DNA from: Sepioteuthis lessoniana
Taxonomy: Eukaryota > Mollusca > Cephalopoda > Myopsida > Loliginidae
Direction: 5' to 3'
Assembly (NCBI GenBank): GCA_963585895.1
Contig: OY757915.1
Coordinates: 92,094,836 to 92,158,835 of the forward strand
Length of the DNA stretch: 64,000 nucleotides
The notes beneath the pieces are model-generated. The model saw only the letters and a program-made list of their open reading frames with translations, had not been told where the DNA came from and did no database searches. Of this stretch, positions 1 through 10,809 are shown one piece after another. A program made the translations under genes and the position numbers. Each line of letters opens with the position of its first letter. Within the stretch, counting starts at the first letter, position 1.

Positions 1-856
1 AAATTCCTCTTAATGTTTTCTTTTTTTTTTTTTACTCTTCCATAATTGTGTCTCTTTACCTTCAATATTTTTACCCCATTTTTTTCTCTCCTTTCTCTTT
101 CCAACAACTACCATACCAAATTGTTCACCTTTATTTAAGCCATCTTATTTTAGATTTTTCCAACACCCAAAAATCTCTCTTTCACCTACCAACCCGAAAA
201 ATGGCTCCAATTTATTTAACCAGCAGGCTGCTCTCTGAGAACCAGCCTCTCTCAATATTTCAGACACCTTTTTTAAATCTATCCCTATGTTTTTCTCTGT
301 TTTGTTTTCCTAGTGGCAGACGTTATTCGGTCTCGTTGTTTCTTCTGTATTTTTCCCTACAAGAGATTCTTTTTTTTAAATATTTATTCTAATTTGTTAG
401 TTTTGGTTATTTTAGTTTAGAATTAGTAATTGTCGTTCAAATATGCCATCTGTTGGATCAAGTTTGGAAAATGGAGGCGAAGAGAAAATGAAAAAAAAAA
501 AAAGAAATTGAAAACTATAAAGAACAAAAACAATTGTTTGATGAAGAAGAAGAATTTGTTTTATTCTGTTTATTTTATTTATTTATCTTTTTTTTAACTT
601 AAAATAGAGATAGAATGTAAAAAAAAGATTTCCTCGAATAGCTGTCAATATTACGATACAGAAAAGCAGAAATAAATAAAACAGACATTGATTTAAATAA
701 GATTTTGAGAGTGAAACCCGATCAAGATCAATCTGATAATCATTGTCAGTTTGCAGTGAAGATACGAGGCTTACCCAATAAATAAAGAGAAATGTTTGGA
801 AAAAGAAAAAAATCTCTTTTTTTCCCCCCGAATTTGTTTACATAAATATAAACTTT
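1..856. other. AT-rich stretch without recognisable gene
   Basis: T-rich and A-rich runs dominate. The open frames here are translated homopolymer-like tracts with no family resemblance. No splice-flanked exon or RNA gene was seen. Confidence 0.6.
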
Positions 857-1530
857 ACTTGCCCAGTCGGCTGGGGCTGTAGAATACACTGACTGCACCT
901 CTGTAGAGGGGTAAGATACCCCCACCCTACCCGAGGGTGCTAATATGACACTAAACAATCTGATGGTGAGGTTCCACTGATGCTGGAGCTTTGGGGAATA
1001 CGGAGCACCCCTTCGTTGTCATTGCTCCCATGTCCACTCTGGCCCGGCGTGGTAGCCCCTGATAGGGCCCTATCTATGGGTTAAATAGAACTACCGGCAT
1101 ACTTATGCTAAACTGAATTGTTTGATTAAACTGAATAGATTGAAATAGAAATGTTTGACAACTAAACCGTGCTTATATTTGAACTGCATGCTGATGCTAA
1201 ACTGAATTATTTCAAATTGAACTGTTTTTGACATTGAAACTGTGTTTACACTATACTAAATTGTTTAACAGAACTATTCTGACGTGTAACTGTGTGTAAC
1301 CAAAATCTGTACTCATACTAAACTGAATTAGCTGAATTAGAATTGCTTGACTAAGCTGAATAGCTCGAAATAGAAATGTTTTTTACCATTAAACTATACT
1401 TACATTTAAACTGTGTGCTTATGATAAACTGAATTGTTTTAAATAGAGCTTATTTCCATAAAAATGGATTTGGCGTTAAATAACCTACAAAGGTTGATAT
1501 GCCATAAGACCCAACAAACCAAACTAAACC
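857..1530 (+). repeat. L-repeat, near full length
   Basis: The head starts at GCCCAGTCGGCTGGGGCTGT. It is followed by a block ending near CCTGATAGGGCCCTATC, a body of diverged subrepeats of about 55 bp built on AAACTGAATTGTTTGAAATA, and the tail AACCTACAAAGGTTGATATG. The same order recurs many times in the window. No transposase or reverse transcriptase reading frame is inside it, so it is non-autonomous. Class unknown; the tail is the one used by SINE-A. Confidence 0.8.
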
Positions 1531-1939
1531 AACCAAACTCTGCATTGTTAGGAATCAGTTTAATGCAATTTTTTTTAATCTAGCAAAAATATTTGTTTTG
1601 AGGCTATTCAAAATGGCCGCAAATCAAGCAGAGTGCTATGGGCCTGCCATCAGATTTTTGCTGGGTGAGAAGTCCAACCCATATGAGATTTACAAAAGAT
1701 TTTATGATGCGTAGGGAGAAGTAATTTTTCGGCAAAATTCTTTATAAATAGGCTAAACATGGTTTTGCCACGAGTCTGAGTTGAAAAAAAAATCCATGAA
1801 GTAAAGAATAGGTTCCAGACAAGGTAGTCAATAAAGAAGGACATGCTGACATGAAAGGACCCATCACTATTGATTCTCTTGAAAAAAGAATGCATCCTAT
1901 TACCAAATCTTAGAAAAAATTTCATTTTATCTATTGGTG
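1531..1939. other. Unassigned spacer
   Basis: Roughly 400 bases between two L-repeats. Base composition is less repetitive than its surroundings, but no motif, splice pair or RNA fold stood out. Confidence 0.5.
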
Positions 1940-2500
1940 GTCCATTCGATGAGGCTGTAGAATACATCTGCTGCTTCTCTGCATGCAGAGGGGAAAGACT
2001 CCCCGAAAGAATGTCCAGGATATAACATGAAACAATCTGAGGCTCCAGTAATGCTAGAGCTTTCAGGAATGCAGAGTACCCCTTCATAGCCGTCGCTCCC
2101 AAGTCCACTCTGATACTGATTGGTAGCACTTGCAAGGGTCAAAATGGGTCAAATTGTCTAGTTTGACATTGAAACTGTGAACTCATGCTAAACTGAATTG
2201 TTTGAAATAGAACAGTTTGATCATTCAACGGTATGTAAGCACGTGACTGATGTTTAGTTGAATTTTTAGAGATACAGAGCAATACTTGAAAATATTTAAC
2301 TGTGTGCAAGCAATAGTAAATAGAATCATTTGCATTAGATAGAAATAAATGAAACCATGTGACCGTATAAAAAAATAGCTCAGACTCATTTAAAAATAAT
2401 ATGTACAAAATATGTTTAGGAATCGTCTATTTGATATATATGTATGAAAAGGATTTGGCATTAAATAACCAACAATGGTTGATGTGCAATTAAACCAACT
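1940..2500 (+). repeat. L-repeat, diverged
   Basis: Same head-body-tail order as the copy at 857. The head is near GATGAGGCTGTAGAATACAT, and the tail near 2485 reads AATGGTTGATGTGCAATTAA. More point changes and a shortened body suggest an older insertion. Confidence 0.75.
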
Positions 2501-2699
2501 CAATCCCAACTTATTTATTGAATGACCCTCGTATTACTAATCTCTTTATTATGGGCTTCCACTCATATTTTTCTTAACTTTTTGGATTTATACTCATATT
2601 TTTTAAATGGCCGTGATACAAGAAAATTCTAGAAAATAGGATACTGATTCATTAGTTTCTGAAACAAAGATGGTGGACGTCGGTAAACTAATTAGTTTC

Positions 2700-2990
2700 G
2701 GGAACCTATTGGTCAGGGAAGTCACGTGATTTATGCTCCGAACTACGTCAGCATCTTTGATTTTGTCCCACACAAAATGAACATTGTGTTTGGAGCCGAC
2801 CACGTGACAAGTTTTAACTATATATAGGCTACATTTCCAAGAACTCGCTCTCTTACATTTTGACTTCCAGAGACAGCTCTCATTCTCGCTTATATTCTGA
2901 ATCCCAGCTAGTGACACGTAGCTCCAGAAACATACAATATGTGCATGTATAATATGCGAATTCTTTCTTCTCATGTCCTGCCTATCACCC
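2700..2990 (+). promoter_or_regulatory. Promoter-like patch with possible short first exon
   Basis: Two CACGTG E-boxes (near 2713 and 2802), a TACGTCA CRE-like site (near 2745) and a TATATATAGG box around 2819-2828 lie within 120 bases. An ATG at 2973 (M-S-C-L-S-P) runs into CCC|GTAAG at 2990/2991, a good splice donor. A core promoter about 30 bases upstream of a start near 2850 would explain this order. The start, the donor use and any downstream exon are inference. It could also be an LTR-type promoter from a decayed element. Confidence 0.3.
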
Positions 2991-3073
2991 GTAAGCCTTC
3001 ATACTACCTCGGATTCTTCGGCAAAACCAGAAAGACATGGCTGGTTTATTAGTACTTATGAGGAAAATACTTT

Positions 3074-3377
3074 TTCAGCATGCACATATACCTATTTACT
3101 CAACCCCTCCGCTCGGGCAGGTCAATTATTTTTTCAAGCTGAGTTTAACAGGTTTGAATTCAGAGTTTTCCTTCTCTTAGACTAGTTGCCCACCAAGGCT
3201 GAAGAACATAGTCTGCCCTACTATTTACCCATAGCTGGAGGGAGAATAATTGGATTCATACCTTTCCCAAGGGTATTAGTGCTATCAGTCTCGTCCAGGA
3301 TTTGAACTCGTGTCGCCGTGTCCATGCGACGATAACCATTACACCACGGGCACCTCCTTCTTCAGCATGCACATATA
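3074..3377 (-). repeat. SINE-B with 17-bp target-site duplication
   Basis: The element occupies 3091-3360 and is flanked by exact copies of TTCAGCATGCACATATA (3074-3090 and 3361-3377). Read on the minus strand, it opens with a tRNA-like head (A box around GTGGTGTAATGGTTATCG, B box around GAGTTCAAATCCTGG) and ends in CGAGCGGAGGGGTTG. The exact duplication marks a fairly young retroposition into the 3' side of the promoter-like patch. Confidence 0.92.
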
Positions 3378-4015
3378 GCCTATAGGACACTGTCAATATT
3401 TAATCTACTTGCATACATCTACATAATAACCGTTCACACACACACACACGAATATTAGACGAACTATATTTTGAAAACTCTTAATATTTTTTTACAATGT
3501 ACTTGTTGATATATAAATGTATTTTTGTTTGTATTGCTTTGTTGTGAATGGTTTTTGCCCGCGTTGTTTATATCGTTTGCCTTTCAATAATAAGCCACCA
3601 CAAAATGTGGGAGCGATATATCTAATATCAACTAATCCACAAAATTTTAATATTACATGATTACCCCTTGTCTGGTAATGGTTAACATATTGAATTCTCA
3701 GTGGTTGCTTCATATACTTCTGGTAAATTCCCACAAATCTGTTTTTTACTTCCAAATTCCTCCTAATGGCTTCAATATATTCCCCCCAATTATTTATTTA
3801 TTTTTATTTTTGGTCTTCCATTTTTGCGTTTCTTCACCTTCAATATTTTTATCCATTGTTAGCAAGATAGGTTATCAGACCACTGTTAGCAAATTTCTGG
3901 CCTGCTGCCAAATTAATCTAAGCTTCGAAAATATCAACTACTGCTGCTAAAGCTGCTACTTTTAACATAACATATTTTTTTAAAGGACTTTTCATTTCTG
4001 ACCGCGCACTCTTAT
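3378..4015. other. Unassigned AT-rich spacer
   Basis: Contains a short (CA)n near 3435. Otherwise it is unique-looking AT-rich sequence with no supported gene or known repeat. Confidence 0.5.
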
Positions 4016-4557
4016 TTTTTTTTTTTTTTTTGCCTTCATTTCTTTTTTTTTTCTTCTTCTTTGTCTTCTTTTGCTTTCTTCTATCATTTTTCTTCATTTC
4101 TCTTCTTTTCTCTTTTTGCTCTTTTTTCGTTCTTCTTCTTCTTCTTCTTCTTCTTCTTCTTCTTCTTCTTCTTCTAGTTGATATGCCGTTAAAATCAATT
4201 AATCAGATTTTCAATTTCACTTCTACTTTCTTTTTTCACACTCTTTACTTTTCCTTTTTTCTTCCTTCTTGTTTCATTGTTTCTATTTTTTCTCCTCACT
4301 ATTTCCTTCTTCTTCTTCTTCTTCTTCTTCTTCTTCTTCTTCTTCTTCTTCTTCTTCTTCAAGATGAGTTTCCATGCCATTAAAATCAATTAATCAGTCC
4401 TTTAATTTCACCTCTAATTTCTATCTTCACACCGAAAAGGAAAAATATTTTTTTCCATTTTCTCTTTTCTTGCTTTCGTTCCTTCTCTTTTTTCTCCTCC
4501 TTATTTTCTTCTTCTTCTTCTTCTTCTTCTTCTTCTTCTTCTTCTATTTTCCCGCCA
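4016..4557. repeat. (CTT)n arrays in a duplicated unit of about 190 bp
   Basis: Three (CTT)n runs (about 4132-4175, 4305-4362 and 4507-4545) alternate with a related sequence containing ATGCC(A/G)TTAAAATCAATTAATCAG (4182 and 4374). This is a segmental tandem duplication that carried the microsatellite with it. Leucine- and phenylalanine-rich frames here are artefacts. Confidence 0.8.
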
Positions 4558-4889
4558 GATTATGCAAGTGATTAAATGACATAAAACCTACTCAATACTC
4601 CATCTGTCTCCTTCATATTCGAGTTGAGTTTAATCATGCTGTTGTTTGTGACGCTTTGCGTAGTGTAATGGTTAACGAGCCATACCAGTGTCCCATAGTT
4701 TTAGGCTTGCACTACAACTAATCTAAGCTTAGTAAATATATAGCACTACTATTGCTTCTTTGGTTCAGATTCTTCCTCTAAAATTTTCGTTTTGGTTTAT
4801 TTTTGAAAGTTCATGCGCAAAGTTAATGGTGGATTACAATGATGAGAAAAAACACAATCCACTCAATGCCACGCACTCTCCCCAGTATT
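4558..4889. other. Spacer with a weak tRNA-like SINE remnant
   Basis: Around 4650-4735 the phrase GTGTAATGGTTAACGAGCC and an AATCTAAGCTTAGTAAAT end resemble a sequence at 18030-18150. This suggests another old tRNA-derived SINE family. Evidence is thin; the rest is unassigned. Confidence 0.35.
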
Positions 4890-5360
4890 TCATCAGCTTT
4901 TAGCTGCATTGCTCTCCTGGTGATACTACTCCAGGACTCTTTTCTGTATACTGGCCGTTCTCAATAATACAGTAGTTTGGATGGTCTCCACTCTTCCTCC
5001 AGCTTCCAAGTTCACCAGTCCCTTTAATAATCCTTTAGTTACTGTACCGAAAGCATCAGTCACAATTGGTATAATTGTCACCCTCATGTTCCATAGTTTT
5101 TTTCAATTCTCTTGCAAGGTCTAAGTACTTATCCTTCTTTTCACATTCTTTCAGTTTTATTCTGTGGTCAGCCGGGATAGCAAAGTCGACAATTTTGCAA
5201 ATTCTCTTTTTTTTGTAGATTATTATTAGGTCTGGTCATCTGGCCGAGATTAGATGATCCGTCTGTATGTCAAAGTCTCATACCAGTTTATGTGTGTCAT
5301 TTTCTAGGACAGATGCTGGGTAGTATATATACTATCTGTTCGTATTATTATTATTATTAT
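4890..5360 (-). mobile_element. LINE-R 3' fragment
   Basis: Minus-strand translation in broken frames gives the C-terminal region of a non-LTR retrotransposon protein: a WDF.I.TD stretch, then an RPDLIII-like segment, then a K.W.MKV..IPIVIGA segment. The other copies place this region after a CCHC knuckle. The PD...D arrangement fits a restriction-like endonuclease of R2-group elements (family knowledge). A (TTA)n run follows at 5343-5362. Many stops; not functional. Confidence 0.7.
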
Positions 5361-5361
5361 T

Positions 5362-6300
5362 ATTCGACTCCTTTCGAGTTTTTCACTTTAGCTTTTGGTC
5401 GTTCAGTGAAGTCTGGATGATAGCAAGTCTCCTCAGGTCACCAGGACTCTTGTCAATATTCTGATCGATCTCAACAATGGTGTAGTTTGGTGGCTCTCGA
5501 TTCATCCTCCAATTTCCAACTCTTTTAGGCCCCTTTGCAAGGCTTTGGGAACCGTTCCAAGCGCGCCAATTACAATTGGTACTATTTACCCAACCCCTCC
5601 GCTCAGGCAGGATATGACACAAGGTCAATTTTTAAGCGAAGTTTAACAGGTTTGAATTCAGAGTTTTCCTTCTCCTAGACTAGTTGCCTAACCAAGGCTG
5701 AAGAACCTAGTCTGTCCTACTATTTACCCATAGCTGGAGGGAGAATAATTGGATTCATACCTTCCCCAAGGGTATTAGTGCTATGTGAAATGCAATCTGT
5801 CTCGTCCAGAATTTGAACTCGAGTCGCCGTGTTCATTTCCTACGACGATTGGTATTACATCACTTTCCTGTTCCACAGGTTTCTTAGTTCTCTAGAAAGT
5901 CCTAGAACTTGTCTCTCTTTCATTTTCTCTGATTTTCACTCTGTGTTTCACTGGGATGGCAAAGTTCTCTCTTTTTTTTTTCTTTTTTTGTAAATTATCA
6001 CTAGGTCCGGTCTTCTGGTTGGGACTAGGTAATTTCTTTGTATCTTAAAACCCGGTCTTATTCTCGAAGACGGATTCTGGTTTGTCCATATACCATTGGG
6101 CAATACAGTCAAATCTCAGTTTCTTGAACAATTCCTTGTGGATCGCCTTTCCTACCCAGTCATGCCTACTCTTGTGTTCTTTTTGTGCCATTTTCCAACG
6201 TTTGCTAATAATGTGATTAATCGTTTTGTCTCTATCACCACATAACCTACACTTGTTATTTTGTTGCGTCTTATTTATTTTCGCTTCAATATAATTAGTC
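5362..6300 (-). mobile_element. LINE-R C-terminal region, split by a SINE-B
   Basis: Two halves (5362-5584 and 5848-6300) join across an inserted SINE. Minus-strand reading gives, in order, KTQQNNKCRLCGDRDKTINH (C-x2-C, then H and a degraded final position), a WD..I..... block, and the conserved IVIGA-like segment. This is the most complete minus-strand LINE-R copy. Frameshifts and stops make it a pseudogene. The R2-like endonuclease assignment rests on the knuckle plus RPD..D pattern. Confidence 0.72.
5575..5857 (-). repeat. SINE-B nested in LINE-R, with TSD
   Basis: The SINE occupies 5585-5847, flanked by ATTGGTACTA and ATTGGTATTA. The insertion interrupts the conserved ACAATTGGTATTAC codons of LINE-R, so LINE-R was here first. 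The tRNA-like head is truncated at its start (ends at CTACGAC). Confidence 0.88.
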
Positions 6301-6446
6301 TTTATGGCGTTATTATTATTATTGTTCTTATTATTGTGTTAGTAAAATATAGCTCTTAAATGTTACTTCTTGGTCTGTTCTCCTCCTGTCTCGTTTTATA
6401 ATAATAATAATAATAATAATAATAATCGTTATTATGATTATTATCA
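6301..6446. repeat. (TTA)n/(TAA)n microsatellites
   Basis: Runs at 6308-6345 and 6400-6445 sit between LINE-R copies. On the relevant strand, LINE-R copies end in (TAA)n, so these are probably LINE 3' tails that expanded. Confidence 0.7.
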
Positions 6447-6745
6447 TATTACTCTTTTGAGAGATTTTCACAACAGCGTTAGATGATGGTTTTCCACTTG
6501 ATTTTGAGCAACAATAAGTCTTCTCAAGTCTCCAGGACTCTTCTTAGTATTATGGCCGATCTTGATAATGTTGTAGATAGTCTCCACTCGTCCTCTTATT
6601 TCTAAGTCTTTCAGTCCCTGTACCAATCCTTTAGTGACTGTACCGATCAAGCCAGTTGTAATTGGTATCACCCTTACTTTCATGTTCCATGGGTTTTTCA
6701 GTTCTCTAGCAAGATCTAGGTACTTACATGTCTTTTCATTATTGT
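6447..6745 (-). mobile_element. LINE-R 3' end fragment
   Basis: Minus strand encodes a remnant with MKVRVIPITTGLIGTVTKGL followed by a GR.ETI...I...H..K.PGDLRR ending. This is the same C-terminal segment found in the 21-24 kb cluster. It ends beside (TAA)n. Truncated at its 5' side. Confidence 0.72.
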
Positions 6746-6824
6746 TATTATTATTATTGACGTCAGTTCGTATACAGTTTCTTCAGTTTAAGCAATACGT
6801 AATCCACCTTGATTTTTATTAAAT

Positions 6825-6975
6825 TATCATCACTCCAAGAGATTTTTTCCCCACCAGCATTAACTGGTTGTCTATCGACAAAATCTGAGAGAATACACGT
6901 CTTCTTAGGTCTCCAAGACTATTCTCAGGGTTCTAGCCGATCATAGCAATGCTGTGACCTGGAATATCCCGATTA
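6825..6975 (-). mobile_element. LINE-R terminal scrap
   Basis: Only the last part of the family is present: the untranslated end (CTCCAAGAGATTTTTTCC on plus) and the beginning of the PGDLRR-coding part. More diverged than neighbouring copies. Confidence 0.55.
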
Positions 6976-7089
6976 TTATTAGTAGTAGTTGTAGATTTCT
7001 TTGTATTTGGTATTGTTGAACTGACGATGTCATTGGAGATGGTGAATCTTATGTTGTTACAGACTATCGATTCAATTAGTGTGAGTTTT

Positions 7090-7750
7090 TTTTTTCCTAT
7101 TTGCATTTAATTCCACTCCAACTTAAAAAAAATGAAGTGAATAAAAGCAGGATTCAACAATTCTATAATCCTCGATTTCCCCTTCCTCTAAACCTTTTCC
7201 AAATCCTGTGTATTTTGTCACTGAGATGCACGAGCCATCTGTGAACTGCAACATGTGTTCATGGGAATTGTAAATCTTAGAAATCCATAGAAAGAACTGG
7301 GGAACAAAAACAAAAAAAAAAGAAAAGAAAAGAATTGAGAAGAAAACGGAGAAATGATCCAAAATGAAAAAAAAAAACAACAGAGAAATATTTTAGAAAA
7401 GTAAAGAGAGCTGGAAAAGAAAGAAAGAAAGAAAGAAAAAGGAGAGAAGAGAAGAGAAGAGAAACGAGAATAGAAAGAAATAATAATTACCCGGAAAGAA
7501 AGAAAGAAAGAAAACTGGAAGAGAAGGAAAAAAACTGGATAAGAAAATAAAAATGAGAAAGAATGAAAGAAAATCGGAAAAGAATGAAAGAAAAGAGAAA
7601 AAAAAATGTGTGTAGCGAAAGAAAGAAAGAAAAGACCTGAATAGAAAAAACTGAAAAAGAAAAGACAGAAAACTTTAAAAGAAAGATCGAAAAAAAACTG
7701 GAAAAGAAAGGAAGAAAAACCAAATCTAAGAAGAAAATTTGAAAGGAAAA
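7090..7750. repeat. Purine-rich (GAAA)n-type tract
   Basis: About 450 bases of A/G-rich sequence with GAAA and GAGAA repeats at 7300-7750. The minus-strand phenylalanine-rich frames across it are artefacts. It abuts the (CAT)n tail of LINE-E. Confidence 0.75.
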
Positions 7751-7751
7751 A

Positions 7752-8215
7752 AAGATCATCATCATCATCATCATGTCGCAGCCTCAGCACGGATATCCCT
7801 GACCCTCAGTCGCCACCCCTCCCTATCGTCCATTGCTTCCGGCAGGTCCTCAGTACTACATCCCGTATCGGCACAGAGCTGCTGTATGTAGGTTCAAGAT
7901 GGTCGTCCTGCCTTTGCTCGTCCATGTGAAGGGGTCAACAGGAGTACATCACTTATGTGCTCATCCGTACATCTTCAGCGGTGACCCGTATGCCTGGTTC
8001 GTCTAATTTTGATGGTTTTCATGATGGGTGGTCAGTGGTCGTACAGCTGCCGCTTTGTGGGGTGCTGCCTCCAGGACTTGTTCCATATTGCTCTCAGCAT
8101 TCTTGTGTAGTTGCCGTCAAGCTTTTTCTCCATACATTTAGTTAGCGTCCATGTAGTGCATCCATATTGCAGTATCGACGCTGTCCGTTGCTTGGAAGAA
8201 AAAAGAAAAGGAAGT
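7752..8215 (-). mobile_element. LINE-E 3' end (RTE-like endonuclease/RT C-terminus)
   Basis: Minus strand reads ILQYGCTTWTLTKCMEKKLD, then GNYTRMLRAIWNKSWRQHP, the conserved end of animal endonuclease-reverse transcriptase retroelements. The frame then breaks before a region ending in a run of aspartates made by (ATG)n. (CAT)n at 7753-7775 on plus is the element's 3' microsatellite tail, a feature of RTE-type LINEs (family knowledge). Confidence 0.8.
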
Positions 8216-8448
8216 AAATCTTTACTAATCAAATATAAAATATCTTCATGATGTCAAAACTGAGAATATTTCAAAATTCATGAGAGATACAACTCAAAAC
8301 AGTAATTTCAACACCTGCAAGATGTTTTTTTAATTGCAGAAAATGTTCCATTTATTCATTAGTATTAGTTTAAACTTTTTCAATGTTAATTCGAAGATTC
8401 GTTTTTCCCAGAATTCTATGTCAGTGGTTATTCATTTCAGACCAGGCC

Positions 8449-8652
8449 AGTCGATTGGGGCTGTAGAATGCACTGACTGCATCTCTGCAGAGGGGTTAGA
8501 CTCCTACTATGAGTATCTTGGATATGACATCAAACCATCTACTGCTGATACTCGTGATCTGGAATTTCCAAAAATATGGAATACCCATTCATTGCCATTA
8601 CTTCCAGGTCCACTTTAACCCATTGTGGTAGGACCTGGTAGGGTCCTATATC
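8449..8652 (+). repeat. L-repeat head only
   Basis: Begins CCAGTCGATTGGGGCTGT and stops after AGGGTCCTATATC without body or tail. It then meets an oppositely oriented L-repeat. Confidence 0.78.
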
Positions 8653-9110
8653 GGTTGGTTGATTTGTTGTTTGGGTTTTATTGCATATCAACCTTTGTAG
8701 GTTATTTAACGTCAAATCCATTTTTGTACAAATAGTTCTATTTCAAAAAATTTAGTTTAGAGTGAGTACACAGTTTAATTGTAAAACATTTCTATTTCAA
8801 GTTATTCAATTTATTCAAACAGTTCTAATTCAGCTAATTCAGTTTGGTATAAGTACAGATTTTATTAACACATATCTGAATATAAAAAACAGTTCTATAT
8901 TAAACAAATCAGTTTAGTCTAAGTAGAGTTTCAATGTCAAAAACAGTTCCATTTCAAACAATTCAGTTTAGTATAAACATGTAGTTTAAATCTAAGTACA
9001 GTTTGATTATCAAAAATATTTCTATTTCAAGCTATTCAGTTTAGTCAAAAAGTTCTAATTCAAACAATTCAGTTTAGCATAAGTATGCAGTTAGTTCTAT
9101 TTAACCCATA
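8653..9110 (-). repeat. L-repeat body and tail, inverted against its neighbour
   Basis: On plus it opens with the reverse of the common tail (TGCATATCAACCTTTGTAGG) and then runs through about seven body subrepeats to AACCCATAG. With 8449-8652 it forms a composite whose head is inverted relative to its body, either by 5' inversion during retroposition or by insertion side by side. Confidence 0.78.
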
Positions 9111-10060
9111 GAATTCCTTTCTTTTTCATTCCTCGATTCGTATCTTTTTTTTTTTTTTTTTTCAGACTCTTACTTTTTCGACGTTTGATATGTTCTCCTT
9201 TTCTTTCATAATTCATAGATTCTTCAATTTTTCTTTTGGTATTAATTCCTGTGGATTCTTTCTTTTCAGTTCCTTTATTTTTCTGAAATATTTGTCTTAT
9301 ATTGATATGATATTTTTTCTTTTTGCTTTCATTCTTTCATTTCCTTCTTTTTCATTAGATTTCTTAACTTATTCCTCTTCTATTTAACAGTTTAATTTTC
9401 CCTTTTTTTCTATCTTTTTGAAAATTCTTTTTTTTTCATTCCTTGATTTTTCTTTCTTTTTTTCTTTCTTCTCAACACTTAACTGACGAATTATTTGATT
9501 TTTTTTTATTTACAATCACTTCATTTATTTTTTTCATTTTCTTTCAATTTTTTCATCGTTTTGATTTATGTATATGTATACAACATTATTTTTTATACAT
9601 TTTTTATACCTTCATTTTTTTGCTTTCTAAAATGTATAATATACTTCTTTTCTATGTTCATATATTTCTGTTTTTTCTTCTTTTTTTACTATTTCTTCTC
9701 CTTCTCCCTATCTTTATCTCTTTCTCTTTCTCACGTCTACCCACTCCCTTTTTCTTCCGTCTAATTTCTTCTTTTCTTCCTTTTTTACTTTCTATCTAAA
9801 ATCCATTGTCTTCTCGCCATTCGTTCTCGATCTTTCACTGTTATAAATCCGTGATAAAAAAAAAATAACGATAAAAAGAAATATAAACAAATCTAATTTT
9901 TATGATCTTTTTTATTCCTTGATACTGCTCGTTTTTTGTTTTTTATTGATGTTTTTTTCTTGTTTCCCTCATACATAAAATTCAACTGGACGAGTAAAAA
10001 AAAAAATGGCGCAAAATTCATAGAAAATTTGAACGCAAAAAAATATAACAGTGTAGGGCA
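9111..10060. other. T-rich stretch without gene
   Basis: Long polypyrimidine and AT-rich sequence. The phenylalanine-rich plus-strand frames are composition artefacts. Nothing else recognised. Confidence 0.6.
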
Positions 10061-10077
10061 AGAGAATGTGTTGAACT

Positions 10078-10362
10078 GTGGATTTAGTGCAGCTGTTACT
10101 TGCGAATCTCCTTAAGGTTTCCTATTTGAGTCGTTTACAGCGTGCCAATGCTGGACAGAAGGTGGGCTGGGGATGGCTCTCTTTCTCAAGTCGCTACAGT
10201 TCGGTCTCCGCCACTGGACGCATGTGTAAGACGACCGCTACAACATATAGGATTATATTAGTGTCAACGGATGTCAGATCGATTCAAACCGAAAGCACCA
10301 GAGACACAGCCTTCACTCTAAAACAAATCGGTTATTTCTTCCAAACTTCCTCCATTACATGA
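10078..10362 (+). CDS. Unrecognised open frame, 94 codons
   Basis: Balanced composition compared with its surroundings. The peptide starts MDLVQLLLANLLKVSYLSRL and is rich in Ser, Thr and Arg, with no membrane segment, zinc motif or family signature I recognise. No clear promoter or splice sites. It could be a remnant of an LTR or other element, or chance. It is listed because the codon composition differs from the low-complexity frames around it. Confidence 0.15.
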   Translation: MDLVQLLLANLLKVSYLSRLQRANAGQKVGWGWLSFSSRYSSVSATGRMCKTTATTYRIILVSTDVRSIQTESTRDTAFTLKQIGYFFQTSSIT

Positions 10363-10482
10363 ATATTATTGAAACTGACTTAGCATTTTTATTAAGCTCA
10401 TCAAAATGTATCTTTGTACCAAACTAGTTTTAAGTCCGCCTAATCATAGTACTTAATAATGAACTGAAATATTTATAAAGTT

Positions 10483-10756
10483 TACCTTTTGGTATGGGTG
10501 TCCTCGTGGTGTAATGGTTAAAGCGATGAACTGCGGAATCGTAGTACGCGAGTTCGTACTCCAGTCGCGCTATTACGTTCACTTTCGGGCAAATACCCTT
10601 GGGAAAGGTATGAACCCCCTTATTCTCCCTCCAGCTATGGGTAAATAGTGAGGCAACTAGTCTAGGAGAAGGAAAACTCTGAAAACTCCGCTTAAAAATT
10701 GACCTTGTGTCATATCCTGCCCGAGCGGAGGGGTTGGTAAATAGTACCTTTTGGTA
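10483..10756 (+). repeat. Chimeric SINE: SINE-A head on a SINE-B tail, with TSD
   Basis: The element occupies 10495-10744 and is flanked by exact TACCTTTTGGTA copies (10483-10494, 10745-10756). The first part is SINE-A (GTCCTCGTGGTGTAATGG, then GCGCTATTACGTTCACTTTC). From about CCCTCCAGCTATGGGTAAAT onward it is SINE-B, ending CGAGCGGAGGGGTTGGTAAA. The single intact duplication shows the chimera moved as one unit. Confidence 0.88.
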
Positions 10757-10809
10757 ATTTTTGGCAACAATCTTCACTTCTAAATGATTTCTTGGCAGAA
10801 ATGCACTAT

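Noticed and set aside
1650-2135. 161-codon minus frame with RVDLGATAMKGYSAFLKA
   Set aside because: Translation of an L-repeat head; related peptides occur wherever the repeat does.
7218-7790. 190-codon minus frame
   Set aside because: Antisense of a (GAAA)n-type purine tract; Phe-rich low-complexity peptide that runs into a LINE-E end.
10495-10570. tRNA gene candidate at a SINE-A head
   Set aside because: The anticodon arm is irregular, the T arm continues into a SINE body and a target duplication surrounds it. It is a SINE promoter, not a tRNA gene.
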